Shown here piece by piece: positions 33,763 to 42,092 of a stretch of 64,000 nt of DNA. Below the pieces are notes generated by a model. It searched no databases, was not told the DNA's origin, and saw only the letters and a program-made list of their open reading frames with translations. Source of the stretch: Alkalihalobacillus deserti (GTDB lineage: Bacteria > Bacillota > Bacilli > Bacillales > Bacillaceae_D). Numbering within the stretch: position 1 is the stretch's first letter; every line of letters begins with the position of its first letter. A program made the position numbers and the translations under genes. The stretch covers positions 186,001-250,000 of the forward strand of contig NZ_JAJAFR010000001.1 in the NCBI RefSeq assembly GCF_020734105.1, in the 5' to 3' direction.

Positions 33763-36387
33763 ATGCAAATTCAAAACCATCTTCACACATCGGGACAACA
33801 GAAAGAGAAAGTGCAGCAGATGAGAGATGGAGAAATTTACCAAGCGAAAGTGAAAGAGCATACGGGAAAAGATGAAGCTTTGCTTTCTATCCGTGGTCGT
33901 GAAGTCAATGTGAAATTTGAGGGAGAAATTCCTAAAACAGATCGAGTCACGGTACAAATTGTTGATTCGAAACAAGATGTCATTAAAGTGAGAGTTGTTG
34001 AGGAGAATCGTTCTTCTGTAGTTCCTGCTTCAAGGGCTGAACGGGAGACTGTAAGTCAAGCTCTTCGTCAATTAGGCGTTTTGCAACCGACACCGGAATT
34101 AAAACAAGCTGCTTCAATGATTTTAGATAAAGGAATACCGTTAACGAAAGAATCCGTTCAAGATTTACAGCGTTTCATGAAAGGAAAAGCAGAGACACGT
34201 CTTCAAACAGTACAGGCGATAGCTAATAAACGTTTAGATGTGACCGAAACCCATCTTCGTTCTGTTCATGAAGCGATGCACGGAAGGCCGTTAAATGAAG
34301 TATTAAATGATCTATCAAAAGAATTAGACCAGGATTTCAAGGTACAACCCCCTGTAAGAGAGCGACTAGATCGTTCAACAAACCAGGATCAGCTTCTGAA
34401 TAGGATTGAATCAAATGCGATTAGAGAGCAGCAACCAACTATTCGACAAAGTCAAGAGGGAAGGGTTCAAGAACAGATTAGACAAGTGAGTGAATCGGTT
34501 CAAAAAGAAACGTCGGTTGCTCGAGCTGTAGACCGGATACAATCATTGGTGAACAACCCCCAAATCAATATGGATACGAGTCGAACGTTAGAGCGATCAA
34601 TATCGGAATCGATACATCTTGACCAGGTAGCAAAAGAAAGAGTCACCCAAGTATTAAGTCAAATTGAACGGACAAGCTCAGCTCAACTAGAGCAAAATAG
34701 GGCTAAAGAAGCCCGAATGTTGATTCAAAGAGAGGGTCTAACACAGGAAGCTCTTGAGCAAGTTAAGAGCATGATTAACCAACGTGGAGTAGTTAATACC
34801 GAAACGGATGAACAGGTGGATAAAATTTTAAAACAAGCTGAACAAATACTAGCTGTAGCGAGAGAAAGATTAGTTTCAGCCGTTCATCAGCTTTCTTCTA
34901 AAGCCACTGACCTTGTTCATGTGACAAATCGTGACTTGCCTTCCTTAAACGAAGCAGTTAAGGAAGGCAAGGCTGTATTGGAAAAAGAAGCTAATTTTGA
35001 TAGGGCGATTCAACAAATTCAATCGTTATTGAATGGTCAGGCTGGTCTCGATGAAAGTTTAAAAGTAGAGTTAACGCAAACATCGCAAACAGCAAGAGAT
35101 CTGCAACAACAAGGTCGCGAGATGAAAGCAAGGCAAGAAGTGGCGGCCGTACTTGATAAAATTGAACAAACCTCCAAGCAAGTTGTTACGTTGCCATCAA
35201 CACCAGAAGCTAGAGCCTATTCAGAAAATGAACAGTTTCAAACAAGTGTAGAAATGGCAAGCAAGTCGATTGCCGTGACAACAGTTACAGAAAAATTAGC
35301 TCAAATGACTGCCGACTTTAAACATTTGCAGAGAGATATATCGAGAACACTTGATCAGGTCAACAGGCAAATCGAGCAATTTCGGAATATGGCGCAACCT
35401 GTTGTTAAGCCATTACTTGAGACAACGATTAAAAAATTAGATAATGCTATTCTTAAAAGTGAAATGATGCTCTTAACCGATATGAAAACGGAACGGCAAC
35501 TGATGCAGGCGAGTAGTCAGTTAGCAGAAGCGAGAAAATTGCTTTCGCGGGGCAAGCACCGTGAAGCCAATCAAATTGTACATGATGTCAAGCAATTAGT
35601 TGATAAAATGAATTTTCAACCAGCAGAGTCAAAAGTGAAGCATTATACGGCAGTCAATGAAAGGGCGTTACGAGAGGCTAGTTTGCCATCTCAATCCTTT
35701 TCAAGTCAATATAGCGAAACCATTCGTGGCCCATTGCAAGAGGGGTCACCTAGAGCAATGTTTGAAACGGTCAGAAGTTTAGGGTTGAACCGTGATAGTG
35801 AAGTGGCTCAATTTCTTGCTTCTGGGAAAGAGCAACAGCAAGAACAAGCGCAACGTAATTTAAAAACATCGTTAATGCAATTAGCACAAGGCGAAGAAGA
35901 AACTAAAGTACAACAATTAGCGAATCAAGCACTTCAAAACGTAACGGGACAACAGTTAATGAGTCGATCTGATCAACAAGGAAATTTACAAAGTTTATTT
36001 TTCCAATTGCCGTTTTTACTACAAGAGAAAGTAGAGAATCTACAAGTCTTTGTGAATTCTCGTAATGAAAGCGAGAAAGTAGATTGGGAGAATTGTAGTT
36101 TGTTCTTTTTAATGGAAACACCAAAGATGGGCGAGATTGGAATTGCTATTTCAGCAAATGAAAAACAATTATCGGTTACGGTCAAAAATGATAAAACTGA
36201 TTTTCAAATGAAGATGGAACCACTTGTGCAATTAGCCGTAGAGAAACTTTCCGAGATTGGTTATTCCATCAATGGAATCAAGTATGCAAAATTTAAAAAT
36301 GACGTGTCAGCCAGTTTGGAAAAGGAAGAAGGTACTTCGCGACAAAAGCCTGTTATGACGGAGAAAGGGTTTGACTTGAAAATATGA
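33763..36387 (+). CDS. Large FliK-like / YlqG-like coiled-coil protein
   Basis: An 874-residue, Q/E/R-rich soluble protein. Residues 1-85 form a small strand-rich domain (GEIYQAKVKEHTGKDEALLS, then IRGREVNVKF). About residues 90-720 are mostly predicted helix or coiled coil, with loosely repeated pieces such as ARAVDRIQSLVNNPQ and DRAIQQIQSLLNGQA. Residues about 770-845 (FLMETPKMGEIGIAISANEK then LSVTVKN and SEIGYSINGIKY) resemble the C-terminal hook-length-control domain of FliK. The next gene overlaps it by 4 bases and is FlhB-C-like. This is the YlqG-YlqH pair of bacilli, here greatly lengthened. A role in flagellar export switching or length measurement is inferred. Confidence 0.65.
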   Translation: MQIQNHLHTSGQQKEKVQQMRDGEIYQAKVKEHTGKDEALLSIRGREVNVKFEGEIPKTDRVTVQIVDSKQDVIKVRVVEENRSSVVPASRAERETVSQALRQLGVLQPTPELKQAASMILDKGIPLTKESVQDLQRFMKGKAETRLQTVQAIANKRLDVTETHLRSVHEAMHGRPLNEVLNDLSKELDQDFKVQPPVRERLDRSTNQDQLLNRIESNAIREQQPTIRQSQEGRVQEQIRQVSESVQKETSVARAVDRIQSLVNNPQINMDTSRTLERSISESIHLDQVAKERVTQVLSQIERTSSAQLEQNRAKEARMLIQREGLTQEALEQVKSMINQRGVVNTETDEQVDKILKQAEQILAVARERLVSAVHQLSSKATDLVHVTNRDLPSLNEAVKEGKAVLEKEANFDRAIQQIQSLLNGQAGLDESLKVELTQTSQTARDLQQQGREMKARQEVAAVLDKIEQTSKQVVTLPSTPEARAYSENEQFQTSVEMASKSIAVTTVTEKLAQMTADFKHLQRDISRTLDQVNRQIEQFRNMAQPVVKPLLETTIKKLDNAILKSEMMLLTDMKTERQLMQASSQLAEARKLLSRGKHREANQIVHDVKQLVDKMNFQPAESKVKHYTAVNERALREASLPSQSFSSQYSETIRGPLQEGSPRAMFETVRSLGLNRDSEVAQFLASGKEQQQEQAQRNLKTSLMQLAQGEEETKVQQLANQALQNVTGQQLMSRSDQQGNLQSLFFQLPFLLQEKVENLQVFVNSRNESEKVDWENCSLFFLMETPKMGEIGIAISANEKQLSVTVKNDKTDFQMKMEPLVQLAVEKLSEIGYSINGIKYAKFKNDVSASLEKEEGTSRQKPVMTEKGFDLKI

Positions 36388-36683
36388 TCGTATCTAAACA
36401 TTTTAATCATAAGCAACGCAAGCAAATAAACGGTCCGACAGCAGCAGTAATTCGTTATGACGATGGGAACGAGGGAGTGCCTAAAATTGTTGCTCAAGGA
36501 AAAGGACAAGTGGCCAATCAAATTATTGATTTAGCCAAAAAGAATAATATTCATATGCAAGAAGATGCACGACTAGTTGAAAATTTACTTGATATGGATT
36601 TAGGAGATAATATACCTCCGCAATTATATTCAGTCATGGCGGAGATTTTACTATTAATTGAGGAGATGGAGAAAAAATATTAA
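36384..36683 (+). CDS. FlhB C-terminal-domain protein (YlqH/FlhX type)
   Basis: A 99-residue protein equal to the cytoplasmic switch domain of FlhB/EscU export proteins. Core blocks are TAAVIRYDDGNEGVPKIVAQ, GKGQVANQIIDLAKKNNIHM, and DNIPPQLYSVMAEILLLI. The autocleavage NPTH motif of full-length FlhB is replaced by GPT; the protein thus resembles the already-cleaved C-terminal half, as in YlqH of B. subtilis. It has no membrane part. The start overlaps the FliK-like stop (ATGA). In flagella, FliK binds this domain to switch export from hook to filament proteins. Confidence 0.85.
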   Translation: MIVSKHFNHKQRKQINGPTAAVIRYDDGNEGVPKIVAQGKGQVANQIIDLAKKNNIHMQEDARLVENLLDMDLGDNIPPQLYSVMAEILLLIEEMEKKY

Positions 36684-36707
36684 ACTTTCTTCGACATATT
36701 CCGATAT
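36681..36707 (+). promoter_or_regulatory. Sigma-D promoter of the fliS-like-flagellin operon
   Basis: TAAA at 36681-36684, exactly 15 bases, then TCCGATAT at 36700-36707. Eleven of the twelve consensus bases (TAAA, N15, GCCGATAT) match. The first codon of the operon is 39 bases downstream. Confidence 0.85.
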
Positions 36708-36746
36708 TAATAATAAGTTAAGAAAAAGAATTTGGAGGCGGAAGAA

Positions 36747-37172
36747 TTGACCACGTTCCTAACGAACGAAGCGCTTCATCAAAAATCATCACAAGAGCTT
36801 ACTGCTCTCCTTTATGAAGCATGTCTTATCAATTTAGAAGATTCAATTATTGATTTAGATAAAAAGGATTTTATTACTGCTAATAAAAAACTTCAAAAGG
36901 CAAGTGATATCATCCATCGTCTTGGTGCAGGTATTAACTATGAAGCCGGGATTATAGCTGATCAGCTTGAACAAGTTTACAACTATATTGCGGATAAACT
37001 ATTTGAAGCAAATTTTAAAAAAGATAAATTAATTATTGAAGAAATAATACAACTCCTTACAATGCTCATGTCTTCATGGAACGAAGCGTTAAAAACAAAG
37101 CATGACGTTCAACCGAAAATGATTAGAAAAAAGACAAACGTATACGATAATTTCTCAATATATGATAATTAA
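36747..37172 (+). CDS. FliS-family flagellin chaperone
   Basis: A 141-residue helical protein with the FliS pattern: SSQELTALLYEACLINLEDS near the N-terminus and a helical bundle ending IEEIIQLLTMLMSSWNEAL. FliS binds the flagellin C-terminus in the cytoplasm and prevents early polymerisation. The start is TTG 36747, behind GGAGG; the frame from TTG 36732 includes that site. It is directly before the flagellin gene in one sigma-D operon; in B. subtilis fliS lies with fliD-fliT instead. The divergence from canonical FliS is large, so it may be a specialised paralog. Confidence 0.8.
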   Translation: MTTFLTNEALHQKSSQELTALLYEACLINLEDSIIDLDKKDFITANKKLQKASDIIHRLGAGINYEAGIIADQLEQVYNYIADKLFEANFKKDKLIIEEIIQLLTMLMSSWNEALKTKHDVQPKMIRKKTNVYDNFSIYDN

Positions 37173-37195
37173 AGGCGAAAGGACGTCAAACCAAT

Positions 37196-38617
37196 ATGAA
37201 AATTAATAATAATATTCAAGCGTTAAATGCGTATCGTAACTTGAATGCAAACCAATTTCAAACGTCGAAAAATTTAGAGAAGTTATCTTCTGGCTTGCGT
37301 ATTAACCGTGCTGCAGATGATGCAGCAGGTCTTGCAATTTCAGAAAAAATGCGCTCACAAATTCGCGGTCTTAAGCAAGCAGAGCGTAACTCGATGGATG
37401 GTATTTCACTCATGCAAACAGCCGAAGGGGCATTACAAGAAGTTCATGCCATGCTACAACGAATGCGCGAATTAACTGTCCAAGGTGCCAACGATACAAA
37501 CACCGAATACGACCGTGAGCAGATCCAAAAAGAAATTGATCAATTAAAATTAGAAATTGATAGTGTATCGGAGAAGACGGAATTCAACACGAGAACACTA
37601 TTAAATGGTTCTAGTGCGGTGTTAACAACTTTTAAAGATGCAAATACAACGAATACGGCAAACTTAACCGAGTTCCCAATGGTTATGAACCCAGCTTTAA
37701 AGTCAGGTGATTACCGTTTAGATATTACGGGAACAGGTGCTACACCTACAGTAGTAGAAGAAGTAGTTCGTATTACTCAACCTGCTGCAGGAATTGGTGA
37801 AGCGGCAGATGTGGTATTTGATGATCCAAGTGAAGCAAACGCTTTAGGAGAATATACGATAAATATACGTAACTTTAATGATGGTGGAGCTTCAATCGAG
37901 GTAATTGGACCCAATGGAATTCCAATCGATAAAAAGGCTGTTGCAGTAGGAGGTACTTCTCCTAAACAAGTGATAGGTGGTTTGGAAATTGATGTTTCAA
38001 AGATTACAGGTGCGGGCACTGTAAAAGTATCAATGGAGATGAAAGCAGAGTTTTCAGTTTTCTATAAAGAGGATGATCCATCTGCTAGTTATGAAAAAGG
38101 TGAATTTGATAAAGAAATCACCACTCGAAACGGTGTGATCCGACACGGTGGCTTAGAATTTAAGTTTGATAGTAGTATAAAAGTATCAGATGCCACAAAT
38201 AAAACTGAATTTGCTCTTATTAACAATGCTCTTGCATTCCAAATTGGGCCAAATACGAATCAAAATGTAATGATCGATATTCCTCAATTAGATACGGTTC
38301 GATTAGGAATTGAGAAAATCGATGTCACGACTCAAGTAGGAGCAAATGAGGCTATTTTCACATTGGACAAAGCGATTAACATCTTATCAGATGTCCGCGC
38401 GAAACTTGGTGCAACACAAAACCGTATGGAGCATACAATCAACAATTTACAAGTAACTCACGAAAACTTAACGGCGTCTGAATCCCGTATTCGTGATGCT
38501 GATATGGCGCTTGAAATGACGGAGTTTACGCGGAATAATATTTTGAACCAATCAGCAACGGCGATGCTTGCTCAAGCAAATCAATTGCCACAAGGCGTGT
38601 TACAACTTTTACAATAA
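37196..38617 (+). CDS. hag: Flagellin with large central domain
   Basis: A 473-residue flagellin. The N-terminal D0/D1 region (MKINNNIQALNAYRNLNANQ to about residue 140, including SSGLRINRAADDAAGLAISE) and the C-terminal D1/D0 region (about 385-473, LGATQNRMEHTINNLQ to NQLPQGVLQLLQ) are canonical. Between them is a unique strand-rich surface domain of about 240 residues, acidic (many D, E), absent from the roughly 300-residue Hag of B. subtilis. Acidic surface domains suit high-pH or high-salt media. It is exported through the flagellar type III system after the chaperone gene and ends at a terminator. Confidence 0.92.
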   Translation: MKINNNIQALNAYRNLNANQFQTSKNLEKLSSGLRINRAADDAAGLAISEKMRSQIRGLKQAERNSMDGISLMQTAEGALQEVHAMLQRMRELTVQGANDTNTEYDREQIQKEIDQLKLEIDSVSEKTEFNTRTLLNGSSAVLTTFKDANTTNTANLTEFPMVMNPALKSGDYRLDITGTGATPTVVEEVVRITQPAAGIGEAADVVFDDPSEANALGEYTINIRNFNDGGASIEVIGPNGIPIDKKAVAVGGTSPKQVIGGLEIDVSKITGAGTVKVSMEMKAEFSVFYKEDDPSASYEKGEFDKEITTRNGVIRHGGLEFKFDSSIKVSDATNKTEFALINNALAFQIGPNTNQNVMIDIPQLDTVRLGIEKIDVTTQVGANEAIFTLDKAINILSDVRAKLGATQNRMEHTINNLQVTHENLTASESRIRDADMALEMTEFTRNNILNQSATAMLAQANQLPQGVLQLLQ

Positions 38618-38626
38618 GAAAGAAAA

Positions 38627-38660
38627 TGGCGGGAAGGATTTACCTTCTCGTCATTTTTCC
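38627..38660 (+). terminator. Intrinsic terminator of the flagellin gene
   Basis: AATGGCGGGAAGG pairs with CCTTCTCGTCATT (G-U pairs) around a 5-base loop, followed by TTTTCC. Confidence 0.75.
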
Positions 38661-38738
38661 ATTATTATTTATGTCTTAGATTTTTCGTGTTTATGATAAA
38701 CTTGTAATAAAAGCACGTTTTTAGAAAGTAGGTGCGAA

Positions 38739-39176
38739 TTGGACGTACAACGAATTGGAAAAACGGGAATGAACCGAGTCGATACCAAGAAGACAGGCCC
38801 TGAAGCGAAGGTTTCCTTTCATGAAGTGATAGGGAAACAGCGAGATGAAAAAGCGTATGAGCGTTTAGCGCAGCTTATGCATAAAATTGATGATCAAGGA
38901 AAAGTGTTATCTGAAACAAGGACCGTTGATGAACTGCGAAAATATAAGCAACTAGTCAAAGAGTTTATGGAAGATGCAGTTCAATTTGGTCTGAGCCTTG
39001 AAGAACGTCGTGGTTTTAACCGGAGAGGTCGCACTAAAATATACAAGATTGTTCAAGAGGTCGATCGTAAACTATTAGATTTAACAGATGCTGTGCTCGA
39101 AAAACAGAAAAAAGGATTAGACATTTTGAATATGGTTGGTGAAATTAAAGGATTATTAGTGAATATATATGTATAA
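38739..39176 (+). CDS. yaaR: YaaR family protein (DUF327)
   Basis: A 145-residue basic helical protein matching YaaR/DUF327 in length and in blocks SFHEVIGKQRDEKAYERLAQ, DELRKYKQLVKEFMEDAV and LLDLTDAVLEKQKKGLDIL. The function is unknown. The start is TTG 38739, behind AAAGTAGGTG. In other bacilli the gene lies beside yaaQ and tmk; here it follows the flagellin gene, so it may be an extra copy, though flagellar function is only inference from position. It shares a terminator with the convergent CPBP gene. Confidence 0.8.
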   Translation: MDVQRIGKTGMNRVDTKKTGPEAKVSFHEVIGKQRDEKAYERLAQLMHKIDDQGKVLSETRTVDELRKYKQLVKEFMEDAVQFGLSLEERRGFNRRGRTKIYKIVQEVDRKLLDLTDAVLEKQKKGLDILNMVGEIKGLLVNIYV

Positions 39177-39182
39177 AAAATT

Positions 39183-39222
39183 GGGTGACTCAGCTGTGTT
39201 CCTATCAGCTGAGTCGCCTTTT
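39183..39222. terminator. Bidirectional intrinsic terminator
   Basis: GGTGACTCAGCTG pairs with CAGCTGAGTCGCC around a 9-base loop, with T runs on both strands. It serves yaaR and the CPBP gene; the latter reads through it because of its frameshift. Confidence 0.85.
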
Positions 39223-39826
39223 TAAATGAGGGGAAAGAGGACGAGGAGAAATCCATCAAAGTGATATGTGAGACAATCGGAACCCCAATATTATTCGTCC
39301 GTAAATAAAGGAGAGACCAGACGAATCCGGCTGTGAGAGCTGCTAAGACAAGCAACATACTTCCTGTAGCAAAATGGGCACCTGCATACAATAGAGTTCC
39401 GACTATCGCTGCTTGGTCGTTTGTGAAATAGGTACTTAATCTTTTTACAATAAAACCACGCCAAAACCATTCTTCGCCCGGTATAATAATGAGAAAAAGC
39501 CAACTATAATGGATGGTTTCAGTTGGTTTGACTAGTCGGTATAAAGATTCTAATTCGGTCAGTAAAGGCATATCAGTTACGAGCACAAACCATTTTCCAA
39601 AAGCAAATAAACTGTAAAGCACTATTCCACATAAGGTAGCAGCTAGCAACATTGTTATAGGAGGTAGTCTCAAGTTATGCTGTTCAAATAGCCAGCTCCA
39701 AATTGTTAAGATGAAGAGAGAACAGGGAAATAACACCCAGAAATCAAGAGGCTGCCAGGAAAAACCTACATAAAGTAAGATAAATGCGAGCAGTAGTCCA
39801 ATGTAAAAGGATTGTTTTTGATTCAA
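39222..39826 (-). pseudogene. CPBP (Abi-type) intramembrane protease gene with C-terminal frameshift
   Basis: About seven membrane segments and the catalytic motif EEWFWRGFIVKRL (EExxxR) mark a CaaX-like protease of the CPBP family. The last motif reads NNIGVPIVSHIT; after it the frame continues into nonsense across the terminator and into antisense yaaR (257 codons in all, to 39053). One added base in the T run at 39258-39260 restores FDGFLLVLFPLI with a stop at 39222, just before the terminator, as expected for the family. It is either a real frameshift or a sequencing error. N-terminal motifs are intact, so partial activity is possible. Confidence 0.7.
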
Positions 39827-39861
39827 CTTTCAAATCCTTATAAACTCATATTTAAGAACAA

Positions 39862-39945
39862 GCTCGAAGCCATTGCAACTCTGCATTAGGAGAGAGGATA
39901 CTAAAGGTTCAAAAAGGACGGTCTTCCCTTTTTGAACAAGCTCCT
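39862..39945 (+). repeat. Copy D, fragment of the palindromic repeat
   Basis: GAAGCCATTGC at about 39872 is followed 35 bases on by a hairpin (39907-39937) of TTCAAAAAGGA and TCCCTTTTTGAA around CGGTCT, the hairpin-1 core of the family. The second hairpin is missing. It sits in the gap before the gene at 40005. Confidence 0.7.
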
Positions 39946-40004
39946 ATAGATAGACTTATCTAGAAAGTCATTTAAAAATAAAACTGTTGTAAAGGAGGAT
40001 TCCA

Positions 40005-40436
40005 ATGACCTCATTCGTTTACACGTACCAAACCATTATAAATGCACCAATTGAAGATGTCTGGAGTTTTTTCTCATCGGCTACTAATTTATCTAAAATA
40101 ACGAGCTTTCCTAAGATTGAAGTTACCTCTGATCTAAGAACAATGGAAGGAAATAAAATGGAGATGAAGTTAGGTTTTGCCGGTGTTCGTATGAAGTGGA
40201 TATCACTTATTCATGATGTTGATGCCCCTACTCAATTTGTTGATACTGGGATTAAGCTTCCGTTTCCGTTTACGGAGTGGAAGCATATACATGCATTCAC
40301 CTCTCAGGGAAATCAAACCGTAATGGATGATCAGGTTCGTTGTAGTACGGTCTTGCCAAGCTTTATGGTCAAGCCATTGGTGAACAACATGTTTAAAGGG
40401 CGTGAACAAGCCATCAAACTTCATTTCACAAAATAA
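40005..40436 (+). CDS. SRPBCC-superfamily protein
   Basis: A 143-residue protein of the START/Bet v 1-like (SRPBCC) superfamily. The opening YQTIINAPIEDVWSFFSSAT is the typical first strand and helix; the end helix is MVKPLVNNMFKGREQAIKLHF. These proteins bind hydrophobic ligands in a deep cavity. There is no catalytic motif and no signal peptide. The ATG follows AAAGGAGG. The gene is alone. The ligand and role cannot be said. Confidence 0.75.
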   Translation: MTSFVYTYQTIINAPIEDVWSFFSSATNLSKITSFPKIEVTSDLRTMEGNKMEMKLGFAGVRMKWISLIHDVDAPTQFVDTGIKLPFPFTEWKHIHAFTSQGNQTVMDDQVRCSTVLPSFMVKPLVNNMFKGREQAIKLHFTK

Positions 40437-40521
40437 TCGTTGTCTATATAGCACTTTCTATTCGATTGGTTTTATCGTCGTCCTTTTCTGGGAAAGCTAG
40501 ACAGAAAAGGAGTGGCTTAGA

Positions 40522-40761
40522 ATGCATTCAAAGCAAACTGTTAAATATGTATGTGAGACGTATCCATCAGGCAATCATTATTATTATAAAATTGAACTTA
40601 TCACTCATGATTCATGGAATAATATTGAGTCATTAATGTGGTCGACACCACGTCCGATCTCTAAAGAAACGTTTCAAAAACGTAAAATCGAGGGATATAA
40701 AGTAGAATATGTAACAATGAAAAATAAGCCAGCAGTCATTCTCCCTTTTGCTCAAAAGTGA
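40522..40761 (+). CDS. 79-residue hypothetical protein
   Basis: A small soluble protein, VKYVCETYPSGNHYYYKIEL then MWSTPRPISKETFQKRKIEG, rich in Y and K, with no signal peptide. The ATG follows AAAGGAGTGGCTTAG. It is probably a real gene because of the strong site and codon use like its neighbours. The family is not recognised. Confidence 0.6.
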   Translation: MHSKQTVKYVCETYPSGNHYYYKIELITHDSWNNIESLMWSTPRPISKETFQKRKIEGYKVEYVTMKNKPAVILPFAQK

Positions 40762-40867
40762 GGAAAACGTGAATTTTCAAAGGTTGTAAGTATATTCTAT
40801 TGGCTTAAAAAAGAGAATTTCTGTAGACTAGAAGATAGGTTGTGCAATATAGACAGGAGAGAATAAA

Positions 40868-41638
40868 ATGATTGGTATTAAACGATGGTTAATTTCAGCT
40901 ATGATTCTTGTTGCTTTAACAGGTTGTAACATTATCACATATGAGCATGAAGAAACGTTTACATTAGATGGAGAAGGCGTTACAACACTTAACATCAATC
41001 ATGACGAAGGTGATGTAACGGTTAAAGGTGTCGAGGGGATTGATCAAATAACAGTTACGGCTATTTTCGCTGCTTGGAGTGATGATAGTGTTGAACATGC
41101 ACAGACATTTAGTGAGGAAAATTTATCGGTTGAGCTCTTTTCAGAAAATGAAGAAGCCTTTCTTAAGACAGCTGTAAACCGTAGAGATAAACCGGAGCAA
41201 GGTTTTATCCATCTTCAAATAGAAGTGCCTAGTCATGTAGCGATTGAATATCGTCAAAATGAGGGGCAGTTGCAAATAGAATCGATGCGTTCGGACCTGA
41301 ACATACAGCATGGCACGAATCAGCTGGTTCTTAAAGATATTCAAGGGAATATTCAAATAATAGATGGGGCGGGAAACGTGTCGTTAGAAGGGGTTTCTGG
41401 AGAGATCGTTATTAATAATAACGCAGGTGCAACTAAAGTAACGAATTCGATTGGTGTAGCCAGTATTATCGCAGGTTCCGGTCAGGTTGAGATCAATGAA
41501 CATGAAGGAGACGTGACGGTTCGAAGTGGTCAAGGTAATATAGATATAAATGATGTAAATGGAGATGTAACGATTCTAGAAAGTCGTGATGGAATGGTCA
41601 CGATTGAGAACGTTTCTGGTAAGGTAAATCAACCATAG
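40868..41638 (+). CDS. Lipoprotein with DUF4097-type beta repeats
   Basis: A 256-residue lipoprotein with lipobox LTGC (cysteine at residue 20). The mature part is a run of short beta strands of about 20 residues each, ending NEHEGDVTVRSGQGNIDIND then VNGDVTI and VTIENVSGKV. This pattern is the DUF4097/adhesin-like right-handed beta-helix of putative surface or anti-sigma-associated proteins. The ATG follows ACAGGAGAG, and a strong terminator starts 2 bases after the stop. The function is unknown. Confidence 0.75.
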   Translation: MIGIKRWLISAMILVALTGCNIITYEHEETFTLDGEGVTTLNINHDEGDVTVKGVEGIDQITVTAIFAAWSDDSVEHAQTFSEENLSVELFSENEEAFLKTAVNRRDKPEQGFIHLQIEVPSHVAIEYRQNEGQLQIESMRSDLNIQHGTNQLVLKDIQGNIQIIDGAGNVSLEGVSGEIVINNNAGATKVTNSIGVASIIAGSGQVEINEHEGDVTVRSGQGNIDINDVNGDVTILESRDGMVTIENVSGKVNQP

Positions 41639-41639
41639 T

Positions 41640-41676
41640 GAAAAAGTGCAGGGCCGTCGGCTCTGCACTTTTTCAT
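41640..41676 (+). terminator. Intrinsic terminator
   Basis: AAAAAGTGCAGGGCC pairs with GGCTCTGCACTTTTT around a 3-base loop. The stretch 41677-41843 after it shows no gene. Confidence 0.9.
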
Positions 41677-41843
41677 TTGAAAGCAAGCATACAAGTGAAT
41701 CCTGGATGGGTTTCTAAGCAGTATGATAGCCTACGCAAAAGCTCGACACGCTTGCTGAGTGGAACGACAAGAAACGTACTAGAAAAGGGCTTATCCCGTT
41801 TTTTTTTTAGTTGCTTAATTTTTAGATTTATAAAAAATCGATA

Positions 41844-41872
41844 TTGACTTTTTGCGATATGACCGATAGAAT
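41844..41872 (+). promoter_or_regulatory. Sigma-A promoter of cysH-sat-cysP
   Basis: TTGACT at 41844-41849, 17 bases, TAGAAT at 41867-41872. It leaves a leader of about 215 bases before cysH. I saw no S-box riboswitch in that leader. Confidence 0.7.
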
Positions 41873-42092
41873 ACTATTAAACTAATAAATCATATCAATT
41901 TACAAGGGATTAAAACTATCGAACTTAATTACCTTACCTAAGGCTTGTATGACTGATCAATAAGAGTTAAAAGGCGCAGTAATTAAATCTGATTATCATT
42001 ATCGGGTTAAAAAATTAGAATGATAAAAAAATGTAAACATTGTGTAGAAATGATGTGGATATTAACAATATGTCTTTATAAAGGGTGAGCAT

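Noticed and set aside
41638..41847. A 69-codon plus-strand frame after the DUF4097 lipoprotein
   Set aside because: It begins in the stop codon of that gene and runs through a strong terminator hairpin; it has no ribosome binding site.
41873..42092. SAM (S-box) riboswitch before cysH, as known in B. subtilis
   Set aside because: I looked for the S-box core strings in the leader and found none; only a promoter and a weak hairpin near 42000 are visible.
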